Of a stretch of DNA of 64,000 nt, positions 17,983 through 26,643 are shown in pieces (the stretch's first letter is position 1; each line of letters opens with the position of its first letter). The notes beneath the pieces are model-generated. The model was given only the letters and a program-made list of their open reading frames with translations. It searched no databases and was not told the DNA's origin. Source of the DNA: CAWBLP01 sp963789495 (GTDB taxonomy: Bacteria > Pseudomonadota > Alphaproteobacteria > Acetobacterales > Acetobacteraceae). The DNA lies in contig CAWBLP010000004.1 of the NCBI GenBank assembly GCA_963789495.1, positions 248,001 through 312,000 of the forward strand, in the 5' to 3' direction. The translations under genes were made by a program, and so were the position numbers.

Positions 17983-18917
17983 GGGGCGGCACGCCGCGCG
18001 ATCGCCACCAGGAATGGCGCGCCCAGCAAGGCGGTTAGGACCCCCAGCGGCAAAGGCTGCGACAGCGGCAGCAGCAACGGTGCGAGCCGGACCGCAAGGT
18101 CCGCAGCCAGCAGCAGTGCCGCACCGGCCAGGGCGGAGGCCGGCAACAAGTCCGCCGGCCGCTCGCCCAGTGCCGGACGCAGCAGGTTGGGCACCACCAA
18201 TCCGACGAAGCCGATGCCGCCGGCGACCGCGGCACCCGCGCCGGCCGCAAGCGCCGTACCCAGCGCCGCCAGCCGCAGCGTGCGCGTGACCGGCACGCCC
18301 AGGCTGGTGGCGGCGTCCTCACCCAGGCTCAACGCGTCCAGGGCGCGGCCCAGCCGCAGCAGGATGGCCCCGCCGGCCAGGATCGGCGGCGCGGCGAGCG
18401 CGACATGCAACAACGAGCGGTCCTGTAGCCCGCCCAACAGCCAGAAGGTGATCTCTGTTAGCGCGAACGGGTTGGGCGCCAAACTCAGCGCCAATGCCAG
18501 CAACGCCGACGACAACGCCGATACCGCGACGCCGGCCAGGATCAGCGACGGGCCGGACGGGGCCCGACCGGCGAAGGCGAGCAGCCCACCGGCGCCGACT
18601 GCGGCCCCCGTCAGCCCGCCGAGCGGCAGGGCCGGTGCGAACGCTTGGGTCAGGCCCCAGTAGAAGGTCAGCGCGGCTCCCAGCCCGGCGGTGCCGGTGA
18701 TGCCCAGCAGTCCCGGATCGGCCAGGCGGTTGCGCAATGCGCCCTGCAAGGCGGCGCCCGACAGGCCCAACCCGCCGCCGACCAGTGCTGCCAGGAGGGT
18801 CCTCGGCAGGCGGATCTGAGTCAGGATCAGCGCGTCGGGCAGCGCCACGATGCCATCGCCGATCAGCAGCGAGGCCAGCATCAGCGCGACGACCAGCAGC
18901 GCCAGGACCCGGATCAT
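17979..18917 (-). CDS. btuC: Vitamin B12 ABC importer permease BtuC
   Basis: 312 residues, FecCD-family permease with nine to ten membrane helices. Landmarks: RLPRTLLAALVGGGLGLSGA, LQGALRNRLADPGLLGI (typical NPLADPxxLG motif), WLLGGLQDRSL, LGEDAATSLGVPV (coupling region that contacts BtuD) and GIGFVGLVVPNLLRP. Start ATG 18917, overlapping the btuF stop by four bases. Complete. It forms the inner-membrane channel that receives cobalamin from BtuF. Confidence 0.93.
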   Translation of the reverse strand: MIRVLALLVVALMLASLLIGDGIVALPDALILTQIRLPRTLLAALVGGGLGLSGAALQGALRNRLADPGLLGITGTAGLGAALTFYWGLTQAFAPALPLGGLTGAAVGAGGLLAFAGRAPSGPSLILAGVAVSALSSALLALALSLAPNPFALTEITFWLLGGLQDRSLLHVALAAPPILAGGAILLRLGRALDALSLGEDAATSLGVPVTRTLRLAALGTALAAGAGAAVAGGIGFVGLVVPNLLRPALGERPADLLPASALAGAALLLAADLAVRLAPLLLPLSQPLPLGVLTALLGAPFLVAIARRAAP

Positions 18918-19732
18918 CGGGCCAGCAGCGCGACCGCCCGGGCGGTGAACGGACCGGCGCACAGGGTCAGCGCTGGCGGTAGGCTCAGTCGGGGAATGCT
19001 CGCGAGGGCAGTCTGGTGCAGCGCCGCGGTGGCCAGCGACGGGAAGGCGGGTGCTTCCGCCACCACCAGCAGATCGGGTGGATGGCGCAGCAGCGCCTCC
19101 ACCCCCAGGCGCTGCCCGGCGGACAGATTGTCGAGGCCGGCCGCCCGCATCACCGCATCCATCAGCGAGCCCGGGCCGGCGGTGTAGCCGCGTGGCTGCC
19201 AGGCCAGCGCGGTGCGGGGACGGGACGGCGCTGGGATGCCGGCGAGAGTGGCGTCCATGGCCGCCACCAGAGCCGCGCCGCGCTGCGGCACCCCAAGCAG
19301 CGCGGCGAGACGAATGGTCTCGCGGCGAATGCTGGGGAAATCCTGTGGCAAGGTGGCGCGGACCACCGTCAGCCCCTCCTGCTCCAGTAGGGCGAGCGTG
19401 GTGCGGGCACCGTAGCGCGTCGCCAGCACGAGGTCGGGATGCAGCCGCAACACCGCCTCGGCCGAGGCGCGCACCACCGGCAGGCGCGCGGCCTGCGCGG
19501 CGACGTAGGACAGTGTCGGGTCGCGGGCCAGCGGCGACAGCGCTGCGACTTTCTCGGGCGCCAGCAGCACCAGCGTCTGGTCGGTACACAGGTTCAGCGA
19601 AACCACCCGTTCGGCGGCGCGGACCGGGTGGCACAGCAGAATGGCCGCCAGCGCAACCAGCGCAAGCCGACGCCATGCCGCTCCGTGATGCAAAGGGGTG
19701 TGCCGGATGCGCCATCCGCATGGCCCGGTCAC
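18914..19732 (-). CDS. btuF: Periplasmic cobalamin-binding protein BtuF
   Basis: 272 residues. A signal peptide (RLALVALAAILLCHPVRAAE, about 22-41) leads into a helical-backbone-type binding protein: RVVSLNLCTDQTLVLLAP, SYVAAQAARLPVVRASAEAV, LHPDLVLATRYGARTT. Conserved acidic residues for docking are not obvious. The start is a GTG at 19732 whose first bases overlap the TGA of the cation transporter gene (GTGA). This gives tight translational coupling. Context places it with BtuC and BtuD as the B12 binding subunit. Confidence 0.9.
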   Translation of the reverse strand: MTGPCGWRIRHTPLHHGAAWRRLALVALAAILLCHPVRAAERVVSLNLCTDQTLVLLAPEKVAALSPLARDPTLSYVAAQAARLPVVRASAEAVLRLHPDLVLATRYGARTTLALLEQEGLTVVRATLPQDFPSIRRETIRLAALLGVPQRGAALVAAMDATLAGIPAPSRPRTALAWQPRGYTAGPGSLMDAVMRAAGLDNLSAGQRLGVEALLRHPPDLLVVAEAPAFPSLATAALHQTALASIPRLSLPPALTLCAGPFTARAVALLAR

Positions 19733-20616
19733 AGCACCGGGACGCCGTGGTGCTTGGCCTTCTCCTCGGGCTCCACGTGGATGGTGATCATCAGATGGTC
19801 CATCTCGATCTTCAGGCGCTCCTCGATGCGGTCGCAGATCGCGTGTGATTCGGCCACCGTCATGCTGCCTGGCACCACGAGGTGGAATTCCAGGAAGGTG
19901 ACATTGCCGGCGTGGCGGGTGCGCAGGTCATGCGCCTCCAGCGCGCCGGTCGCGCTCTCCGCCACCAGTTCGCGTATCCGATTCACCACCGCCGGCTCCG
20001 GTGCCGCATCCATCAGCCCGCTGACCGAGCCCCAGATCATCCACGCGCCGGACCAGAGCACATAGACGCCGGCCGCCATCGCCAGCAGCGAATCGAGCCG
20101 CAGATAGCCGGTCGCCACCACCAGGCCGACACCGATCAGCACCGCGATGGAGGTCACCACATCCGACAGGAGATGATAGCCGTCCGCCAGCAGGGCCGGC
20201 GAGCGCAGGCGTCGGCCGGTGCGCAGCAGCAGCCAGGACCAGCCGCCATTCAGCAGCGTCGCGGCGGCATTCAGCGCCATGCCCTCGATCACCAGACCCA
20301 GCGGGTGAGGAAATCGCCAGCTTTCGACCGCGTGCCGGAAGATGGAGACGGCGGCGAGGACGATCAGCCCGCCTTCGACGATGGCGGAGAACAGCTCCGC
20401 CTTGCCGTGGCCATAGGGATGGTTGGCATCGGCCGGCAGGGCAGCCAGGCGCAGTGCGGCGAAGGCCAGCAGGCTGGCCGCAACATTGACGATACTCTCC
20501 AGCGCATCGGAGAACAGCGCGGCACTGCCGGTGATCCACCAGGCCAGCGCCTTCAATCCGAGCACGAGACAGCCTATTCCGATGCTGCCGATCGCTATGC
20601 GTTCGCCGCGTGCCAC
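19729..20616 (-). CDS. Cation diffusion facilitator (FieF-like metal/H+ antiporter)
   Basis: 295 residues. Six membrane helices in the first 200 residues and a cytoplasmic C-terminal alpha/beta domain of about 80. Metal-site motifs are present: FSDALES in helix 2 and LADGYHLLSD in helix 5, plus HPYGHGKAE between helices 2 and 3, all typical of the FieF/iron-zinc group. The C-terminal domain has HxxRxRHAG and a conserved IHVEP end. It is the first gene of the B12 operon on this strand and overlaps btuF by four bases. Export of cobalt is a sensible but unproven role; zinc, iron and manganese are equally possible from sequence. Confidence 0.9.
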   Translation of the reverse strand: MARGERIAIGSIGIGCLVLGLKALAWWITGSAALFSDALESIVNVAASLLAFAALRLAALPADANHPYGHGKAELFSAIVEGGLIVLAAVSIFRHAVESWRFPHPLGLVIEGMALNAAATLLNGGWSWLLLRTGRRLRSPALLADGYHLLSDVVTSIAVLIGVGLVVATGYLRLDSLLAMAAGVYVLWSGAWMIWGSVSGLMDAAPEPAVVNRIRELVAESATGALEAHDLRTRHAGNVTFLEFHLVVPGSMTVAESHAICDRIEERLKIEMDHLMITIHVEPEEKAKHHGVPVL

Positions 20617-20764
20617 CAGGCCTTTCCTCGACTGTCGCGGCTGCCTAGCAAACCGTTGGGGCGGCGTCAGCCGTCCGGCTCACGCACTCTGTTGAACTAA
20701 TCACTTGCCGTTCGCCGCCAAGTGTTTGATAGATCGCATCTCTCTCATCAGCGCGGAGTGACTC

Positions 20765-21280
20765 ATGCGCCGTTTCCTTTGCCAGATGACCGCGGGAATC
20801 CTCGCCCTGAGCACCCTGGGCGCCCAGCAGGCCGTTGCCCAGCTGCAATGCCTGTCGTCACAGGAACGTGCCGCTTTCGAAGTCCAGGCGCTGCGTAGCG
20901 AACTGATGGTGCTGGCGACGGGGTGTGGTGACGATCATTCTTACAATGCGTTCATCACCCGCTACCGGCCCGAGCTGATGGCGAACGAGCACGATATCGG
21001 CGCCTGGTTCAAGCGTGCGTTCGGCCGGCGCGGCCAGCAGGAGCATGACCGTTTCGTCACCGAGCTGGCCAATGCGCAGGCCTCCAATGGCAGCCATCTC
21101 GGCAGCGAGTTCTGCCCGCGCAATGGCCAGATCTTCAGTCAGGCGCTGGCGCTGCGCCAGTCGAGCGAGCTGAACGCGTTCGCGGCGGGACAGAACCTGT
21201 TTCCGCGGTCGCTGGAGGTCTGTCCGGTCGAGGTGGCGCAGGCCACGCCGGCGCGCAAGGTGGCCAAGACGCACCGCTGA
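20765..21280 (+). CDS. Conserved secreted hypothetical protein
   Basis: 171 residues. Signal peptide of about 25 residues (ILALSTLGAQQAVAQ, cleavage after AVAQ or AQQ). The mature part is alpha-helical in character with three to four cysteines (CLSS, ATGCGD, EFCPR, EVCPV) that could pair in the periplasm. I do not recognise a named family. It lies divergent to the B12 operon, with 148 bases between the starts, and is followed by a hairpin cluster. Confidence 0.75.
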   Translation: MRRFLCQMTAGILALSTLGAQQAVAQLQCLSSQERAAFEVQALRSELMVLATGCGDDHSYNAFITRYRPELMANEHDIGAWFKRAFGRRGQQEHDRFVTELANAQASNGSHLGSEFCPRNGQIFSQALALRQSSELNAFAAGQNLFPRSLEVCPVEVAQATPARKVAKTHR

Positions 21281-21297
21281 GTTGGTTCCGGTAGGGT

Positions 21298-21375
21298 CAA
21301 GGGGCGCTGCCCCTTGAGACCCCGCCAAGGGCCCGGCCCTTGGGACCGAATTCATTTCAGGGGGCAATGCCCCTG
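21298..21375. repeat. Cluster of three perfect hairpins (dispersed repeat)
   Basis: Three inverted repeats in a row: CAAGGGGC-GCT-GCCCCTTG (21298-21316), CCAAGGGCCCGGCCCTTGG (21325-21343) and CAGGGGCAATGCCCCTG-like (21358-21375). The first two recur at 28152-28194 in the opposite orientation with nearly the same sequence, so this is a dispersed palindromic repeat rather than a one-off terminator. It lies between two convergent genes and could still end transcription. Confidence 0.7.
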
Positions 21376-21394
21376 ACCTGCCGAGCCTTCCCGG

Positions 21395-21835
21395 TCACGG
21401 CCGGACCGTAACCGCGACCCGGATTGACGGGTCACCCGGGATCAGCCGCACCGTGAACACGTCACTTCCGCTGAACCCCCGGGTCGGCGTGTAATCAATC
21501 CGCGTGCCGTCGCCCACTGGATGGATGAACACGGTGCCATGCTCCGGCCGCCCGGTCAGCAGCCCGGCGGCGTAGGGTCTGCCGCCGCGAGCCACGCGCA
21601 GGGCGCACCAGCCGCCATCATTCGCGACCTCCATCCTGGCCGTCACCTCCTGGCCGTCCCGCAGGTCGGGCTTGGACGCGGTGCACTGCTTGGCGCCGCC
21701 AGCCAGGTCGGCCGCGAACAGCCGGGTGCCCGAGCCGCCGGATGCCGCCTGCTGAGCACAGGCCTGGAGCAGCAAGGGAAGCGCGAGCACGCACCAATAC
21801 GCGCCCGTGATGGGCCGTCGTCGATTGGTCGCCAA
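21395..21835 (-). CDS. Lipoprotein with cadherin-like/tandem Ig-type C-terminus
   Basis: 146 residues from a TTG start at 21835, chosen because GGAGG lies seven bases upstream of it and upstream codons have no signal-peptide character. Residues 13-26 form a lipoprotein signal (ALPLLLQAC, modified Cys 26). The C-terminal half reads EHGTVFIHPVGDGTRIDY then TPTRGFSGSDVFTVRLIPG, the GFSG.D.F strand pattern of bacterial Ig-like or cadherin-like domains. Probably an outer-membrane-attached protein of unknown role. It is convergent with the secreted protein at 20765. Confidence 0.72.
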   Translation of the reverse strand: MATNRRRPITGAYWCVLALPLLLQACAQQAASGGSGTRLFAADLAGGAKQCTASKPDLRDGQEVTARMEVANDGGWCALRVARGGRPYAAGLLTGRPEHGTVFIHPVGDGTRIDYTPTRGFSGSDVFTVRLIPGDPSIRVAVTVRP

Positions 21836-22037
21836 AATGAAGCCTCCGTGGATTCTGCCGCACCGCCCAAGGCGGGGGTGCCGCCCTCTAGCAGATGGCG
21901 GGGCAAGCGTCAGCCCGGCCCCGTTCGTCACGTTGGCGTTAACCGCTCCGCAACCGCGGTGGCGCACACTGGTGTGACACCCGGGCCGGGCGACTGTTTT
22001 GCCGGGGACATAGCGTGCCATCAATCACGGCGGGCCC

Positions 22038-23270
22038 ATGACCCAACACGCGTGCCGCTTTTGCGGCGAGCCCCTGTCGGAGAGTTTCGCCGATCTCGGC
22101 CTGTCACCGCTGTCCAATGCATTCATCCCGCCGGAGCGTGTCAACGAGCCGGAGCGGTTCTATCCGCTGCACGCCTTCGTCTGTAGCGCCTGCCGCCTGG
22201 TGCAGCTCGATCAGGTCGAATCGCCGCAGGCGATCTTCAGCGACTACGCGTATTTTTCTTCCTACTCCGATACCTGGCTGCGTCACGCAGAGGCCTATGC
22301 GGCCGAGATGACCGAGCGGTTCGGCCTCGGCCCGCAGTCACAGGTGGTGGAGATTGCGAGCAACGACGGCTATCTGCTGCAGTTCTTCCGGCAGCGCGGC
22401 ATCCCGGTGCTGGGGATCGAGCCGGCGGACAACGTCGCGCGCGTCGCAATCGAGCGCGGCATTCACACCGATATCGCCTTCCTTGATGCGGACAGTGCCG
22501 CTCGGCTGCGTGGCCAGGGCGTCGCCGCCGATCTGCTGGTCGCCAACAACGTGCTGGCGCATGTTCCGGCGCTGAATGATTTCGTGCGTGGGCTTCATAC
22601 GCTGATGAAGCCCGACGGGGTGCTGACGATCGAGGTCCCGCATCTGTTGCGGCTGATCGAGGATGGCCAGTTCGACACCATCTACCACGAGCATTTCTCG
22701 TATTTTTCGCTGCTGGCGGCAAACCGGGTGCTGACCGCGCATGGGCTGCGGGTATTCGACGTGACGCCGCTGCCAACGCATGGCGGATCGTTGCGGCTGT
22801 TCGTCTGTCGCCGCGACAGCATGCGGCATGGCTGCCGTGCGCGGGTGGGCGAGGTGATGGCGCGGGAGCTAGCCGCCGGGCTGGATGGGCCCGAGGTGTA
22901 CCGACGCTTCGCCGACCGGGTGGTGCGCGGGAAATGCGATCTGCTGGATTTCTGCGTGCAGGCGCAGCGCGCCGGCAAGCTGGTGGTGGGCTACGGTGCG
23001 CCGGCCAAAGGCAACACGCTGCTGAACTATTGCGGCATAGGCCCGGAATTCCTCCGCTTCACGGTGGACCGCAACCCGCACAAGCAGGGCATGCGGCTGC
23101 CCGGCTCGCGCATTCCCGTTCTGGCGCCCGAGGCGATCGCCGAGGCGCGCCCCGATTATGTGCTGATCCTGCCCTGGAATCTGCGGGAGGAGGTGATGGC
23201 GCAGATGGACGCTGTGCGCGACTGGGGCGGACGCTTCGTGGTGCCGATCCCGAGCGTGCAGGTAATTTGA
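22038..23270 (+). CDS. Sugar C-methyltransferase (NovU/TylC-III type)
   Basis: 410 residues, three-part enzyme. N-terminal zinc site from CRFC (6-9) and CSAC (49-52); central SAM-binding domain with VVEIASNDGYLLQFF (about 101-115) and the family motif IYHEHFSYFSLL; C-terminal nucleotide-binding domain with VGYGAPAKGNTLLNY. Such enzymes C-methylate a TDP-keto-sugar, adding a branch methyl at C3 or C5. The stop overlaps the start of the RmlC gene by one base (TGATG), so the two act together in making a branched deoxysugar. Complete and in frame. Confidence 0.9.
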   Translation: MTQHACRFCGEPLSESFADLGLSPLSNAFIPPERVNEPERFYPLHAFVCSACRLVQLDQVESPQAIFSDYAYFSSYSDTWLRHAEAYAAEMTERFGLGPQSQVVEIASNDGYLLQFFRQRGIPVLGIEPADNVARVAIERGIHTDIAFLDADSAARLRGQGVAADLLVANNVLAHVPALNDFVRGLHTLMKPDGVLTIEVPHLLRLIEDGQFDTIYHEHFSYFSLLAANRVLTAHGLRVFDVTPLPTHGGSLRLFVCRRDSMRHGCRARVGEVMARELAAGLDGPEVYRRFADRVVRGKCDLLDFCVQAQRAGKLVVGYGAPAKGNTLLNYCGIGPEFLRFTVDRNPHKQGMRLPGSRIPVLAPEAIAEARPDYVLILPWNLREEVMAQMDAVRDWGGRFVVPIPSVQVI

Positions 23271-23833
23271 TGCGGTTCACGCCGATCGCCTTGGGCGGTC
23301 CCATGATCGTCGACATGGAACCGCATGTGGACGAGCGGGGCAGCTTCGCGCGCGCCTTCTGCGCGGAGGAGTTTACCCGCGCCGGGCTGCCTGTGCGGTT
23401 TGTGCAGTGCAACCTTTCCTCCAATCCCCGCCGCGGCACGCTACGCGGCCTGCACTACCAGCGGGCACCGTACGATGAGGGCAAGCTGGTGCGTTGCACG
23501 CGCGGCGCGATTTATGACGTGGTGGTGGATCTGCGGCCCAATTCGGTGACGTTTCGTCGCTGGGTCGCGGTGGAACTGAGTGCCGAGAATGGTCGCGCTT
23601 TCTGGGTGCCACCGGGCTTTGCCCATGGCTTCATGACCCTGCGCGACGGCAGCGACGTGTTCTATCAGATGACGGAAGCCTATCGTCCGGAGAGCGGGGC
23701 GGGCCTGCGCTGGGATGATCCGGCCTTTGCAATCGCCTGGCCGCAATCGGACCCGATCCTGTCCGAGCGCGACCGCAGCTTCGCTCCGTTCGCGATCGAG
23801 CGCGTCCCTGCGATGGAGGCCTATCGGTTGTAG
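23270..23833 (+). CDS. rfbC: dTDP-4-dehydrorhamnose 3,5-epimerase family protein
   Basis: 187 residues, RmlC cupin. Landmarks: DERGSFARAFCAEEF, the active-site RRGTLRGLHYQ with catalytic His near residue 62, GAIYDVVVDLRPNS, and FWVPPGFAHGFMTL. Start ATG 23270 by overlap with the upstream stop. The motif RGLHYQ and the conserved Tyr further on support epimerase activity on a 4-keto-6-deoxysugar. No RmlA, RmlB or RmlD genes lie in the window, so the sugar supply comes from elsewhere. Confidence 0.9.
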   Translation: MRFTPIALGGPMIVDMEPHVDERGSFARAFCAEEFTRAGLPVRFVQCNLSSNPRRGTLRGLHYQRAPYDEGKLVRCTRGAIYDVVVDLRPNSVTFRRWVAVELSAENGRAFWVPPGFAHGFMTLRDGSDVFYQMTEAYRPESGAGLRWDDPAFAIAWPQSDPILSERDRSFAPFAIERVPAMEAYRL

Positions 23834-24067
23834 CCGTCCGGATGTCTGCAAGTGTTGATCCTGGCGCAGCTCGGCGACCGGCTGGCGCGCAAAATCGGCT
23901 TAAAGGAAGTCTTCACCACGAGCCGATAACGGTCCGTCGCGGCGCCAGCGCCATTGCAGGCAGCGCAGTGAGTGGCGGGCCGGCCGGATGGTGCAGCCTT
24001 TGGATGCCGCCCATGCTGTTCCGCCTGGTGCTGCTGGTAGTCCTGATCTCGCAAGGGGGACAGCCTG

Positions 24068-24997
24068 TTGCGCGTTGCCGTCGTCACGCCTGCTTTCAAT
24101 GCGGCACCCTATGTCGGTGGCGCGATACGTTCGGTCCTGGCGCAGACCCATGCGGATTGGCACCTGGTCGTGGTGGATGACGGGTCCACCGACGCCACGG
24201 CCGAACAAGTGGCAGGCTTTTTGGACCGGCGGATCAGGCTGGTCCGGCAGGCGAACCGAGGTGTCTCCGCCGCCCGCAACCGGGGCCTGGCGGAGGTTCG
24301 GGCGGACGCGGTGCTGTTCCTGGACGCCGATGACACGCTCTCGTCGACCGCGCTCGCGGACCTCACCGCTACGCTGGCAACCTGTCCCTCGGCGGTGGCG
24401 GCGACAGGTGCTGCGATGTTCGTTGCTGCTGCGGGAGACCCGATCCGCCGGCCCTTGCGCCCCTGCTGTGGTGATATGCTGCAGCGGCTGCTGCTGCGAA
24501 ACCGGTTCGCCAATGGTGGCCAGCTGCTGATCCGCCGCGCCGCGATCGAGGCCGCCGGCGAGTTCGACACCCGCCTCGTCTTTGGTGAGGACTGGGAATA
24601 CTGGGTGCGTCTGGCGATGCAGGGCCCCTTCGCCGCCATCAAGCAGATGGCGCCGGTGCTGCGAGTGCAGGAACGCGCCGAGGGCGCCTATTTGCGGCGT
24701 GCCGCGGATCCCGACGCGGTTCGGTCCTGCCTGGATGTCCTGTTCGCCAACCCGGACCTGCGTCGCCGCGTGCCTGCCGAACGGCTGGCGGTGTTGCGTC
24801 GCAGAGCAGAGGCCGAACATGCCTGGGTGGTTGGCCGCGTGCTGCGGCGACGCGGTGACATGGTACAGGGCCGCCACTGGCAGCTGCGGTCGGTTACGGC
24901 CGCGCCCTCGTTCCGGCGGGCGGGCCTGATGGTCGCCTGGTTCGCGCTGGACCTGCTGCCACCCCGATGGCGGCGGACCGGTCCGCCTGTGGCGTGA
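24068..24997 (+). CDS. Family 2 glycosyltransferase
   Basis: 309 residues, GT-A fold. N-terminal VAVVTPAFNAAPYVGGAIRS, nucleotide-binding VVVDDGSTDATAEQV, VSAARNRGLAEVRA, metal-binding AVLFLDADDTLS and FGEDWEYWVRLA (acceptor/catalytic base region). The start is a TTG at 24068; no earlier family-like sequence exists. A C-terminal Arg-rich segment and weak helix (about 280-300) may anchor it to the membrane. It follows the methyltransferase-epimerase pair by 234 bases and probably adds sugars to lipopolysaccharide or exopolysaccharide. Confidence 0.88.
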   Translation: MRVAVVTPAFNAAPYVGGAIRSVLAQTHADWHLVVVDDGSTDATAEQVAGFLDRRIRLVRQANRGVSAARNRGLAEVRADAVLFLDADDTLSSTALADLTATLATCPSAVAATGAAMFVAAAGDPIRRPLRPCCGDMLQRLLLRNRFANGGQLLIRRAAIEAAGEFDTRLVFGEDWEYWVRLAMQGPFAAIKQMAPVLRVQERAEGAYLRRAADPDAVRSCLDVLFANPDLRRRVPAERLAVLRRRAEAEHAWVVGRVLRRRGDMVQGRHWQLRSVTAAPSFRRAGLMVAWFALDLLPPRWRRTGPPVA

Positions 24998-25387
24998 CGC
25001 CAAGGCCGCATTCGGCCGCGGGTGTTGACGTCCAGTATACGGGCGGCCGCGGCCTGTCGCAGGCAGGCGTCCTGCCGGTACACGCAGGTGGGGACGCATG
25101 CGCGTAAGGGGGCCAGACGCGGTCATCCGGGCAGCATGCTGGGCTTGGCCATCAATAATCCCAAACGAGCATGCAGCGCGTGCTGCACGACCCGATCGTT
25201 CCGCTGGAAATGGTCGGTCAGGCCGGAGATGGCGCAGATTTGCGTGCACGAGCCGCCAAGGGCTTGCCCATCTGACGCCCAGCCGTCTGTTAGCCGCCGT
25301 CTGTCAGCTGCCAGTCCGGGGCAGGTTCGGCTCCCGATGCAGGCCGACGCGGGAAACGCCCGCCCGCCCCGGGCTGCGGGCACAGCC
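24998..25387. other. Gene-free stretch upstream of rpmB
   Basis: About 390 bases without a supportable gene. Open frames exist on both strands but have no recognisable protein character. The rpmB promoter lies just past its right end. Confidence 0.5.
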
Positions 25388-25416
25388 TTGACGCAGGCGG
25401 CCGGCGTCGCCATAAC
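25388..25416 (+). promoter_or_regulatory. Candidate sigma-70 promoter of rpmB
   Basis: TTGACG (25388-25393) and CATAAC (25411-25416) are separated by exactly 17 bp, 35 bases before the rpmB start codon. Good -35 and fair -10 match; no other candidate in the 450-base upstream region is as good. Confidence 0.6.
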
Positions 25417-25450
25417 CCGCCGCTTCCGAACGGATCGAGGTTTCTTCGCG

Positions 25451-25759
25451 ATGTCCCGCCGCTGCCAGATCACGGGCAAAGGCGTGCTGACCGGCAACAA
25501 CGTCAGCCACGCCAACAACAAGACCCGTCGCCGCTTCCTGCCCAATCTGCAGGACACGTCGCTGCTGTCCGATATCCTGGGCACGGCGGTACGGCTGCGG
25601 CTTTGCACCCGGGCCATCCGCACCATCGAACACAACGGTGGTATCGATGCGTTCCTGCTGGGCACGCCGTCGGCGAAGCTGTCCGACGAAGGCAAGGTCC
25701 TGAAGCGCCGCATCCTGCGCGCCCGCGAGAAGCGCCAGGCCGCCGCCGTCGCCGCCTGA
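25451..25759 (+). CDS. rpmB: 50S ribosomal protein L28
   Basis: 102 residues from ATG 25451, the usual length for alphaproteobacterial L28. MSRRCQITGKGVLTGNNVSH at the start is the family signature, followed by KTRRRFLPNLQ and a basic C-terminal helix (KVLKRRILRAREKRQ). Binds 23S rRNA of the large subunit. Single-gene unit with its own promoter upstream and a hairpin downstream. The frame stays open well upstream of the ATG, but only this start gives L28. Confidence 0.97.
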   Translation: MSRRCQITGKGVLTGNNVSHANNKTRRRFLPNLQDTSLLSDILGTAVRLRLCTRAIRTIEHNGGIDAFLLGTPSAKLSDEGKVLKRRILRAREKRQAAAVAA

Positions 25760-25845
25760 GGCGGCAGGCCTCGACCGGAGAGCGTCGCCACAGCGATCGG
25801 GCCTGCACCCGACGGCACCGACGTCCCGGAATTAACGTCCCGTTG

Positions 25846-25867
25846 GCCTGAGAGTATCCGCTCAGGC
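25846..25867 (+). terminator. Candidate rpmB terminator hairpin
   Basis: GCCTGAG and CTCAGGC form a perfect seven-pair stem with an eight-base loop, 87 bases after the rpmB stop. No T run follows, so termination is not certain. Confidence 0.4.
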
Positions 25868-26643
25868 TGCGTGGGGCAGCGGCCACTTTCATGTTGGGAC
25901 CTTGCCGGCCCGGCTCCGGTCCATGCGATACGGTCGATTGACCGGCCTGATCGCCCCCGTCAGCGTCAGCCTTTGGCCCCACCGTGCAGCGGCCGAGGCT
26001 GATCGGAATTCCGCTGTGGTCGGCGCGCAGAGCTGCCGCCGCAGTCTTCTTCCCCCAATACTCTGGAGTTTGGCCAGGCATGACTGGGCCGAGGCGTTTG
26101 CCGGATCGGCCGATCTCGACGCACCCCCATCCCGGTGGACCAGGCCGCGGGACGTTCCATTCGCGGATTTCGACGCCTGCCGGCGCGGTGCCAGGGCCGC
26201 GCCCCCCACAAACGGGCCGCGCGGATGCGGGACCGCATCGGATCTTGCGAACTTGTTCCGTGGGCCGTTGCGCAACAGGCGCGGAACGGCCGCGCGCTTT
26301 GTCACTTCTCGCGCTTCGTCGCTTCATGAGGCGAGTTATTGGGTGGAGCATGGCCGCTCCGGGTTGAGCCACCGGGTGCCGGGGAATTTCCGGCGACTGA
26401 ACCTGAAGCGGCCATGGTCTAACGTGCTGGGATAACGATCCGAAGGTAGCAGACCACTGCGACGACGAGCCGCTCACAGCTTCCTCATCACGAACCCAAC
26501 GTCCTGGTGACGCCGTGCTTTGCCGGCCGATCCACCGTATGCCGGCCGCCATTCGCCAGCATATTGCCTGGCACTCTCTTGCCGAGACTGCCAGATTGGG
26601 CCATCTGAGACCTAACCGAGTCGGATGTCACACGGGACGAGGC
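25868..26643. other. Gene-free stretch, no recognised features
   Basis: About 780 bases between rpmB and the DUF1178 gene. Several frames stay open on both strands but give Arg/Pro-rich sequence of no known family and lack start signals. It may hold a decayed element; I see no tRNA, riboswitch or transposase motif. Confidence 0.45.

Noticed and set aside
21298..21316. A simple terminator for the secreted-protein gene
   Set aside because: The hairpin recurs elsewhere as part of a dispersed repeat and lacks a T run, so I list it as a repeat first.
25868..26643. A degraded transposase
   Set aside because: I could not find any transposase motif on either strand; left as unexplained sequence.
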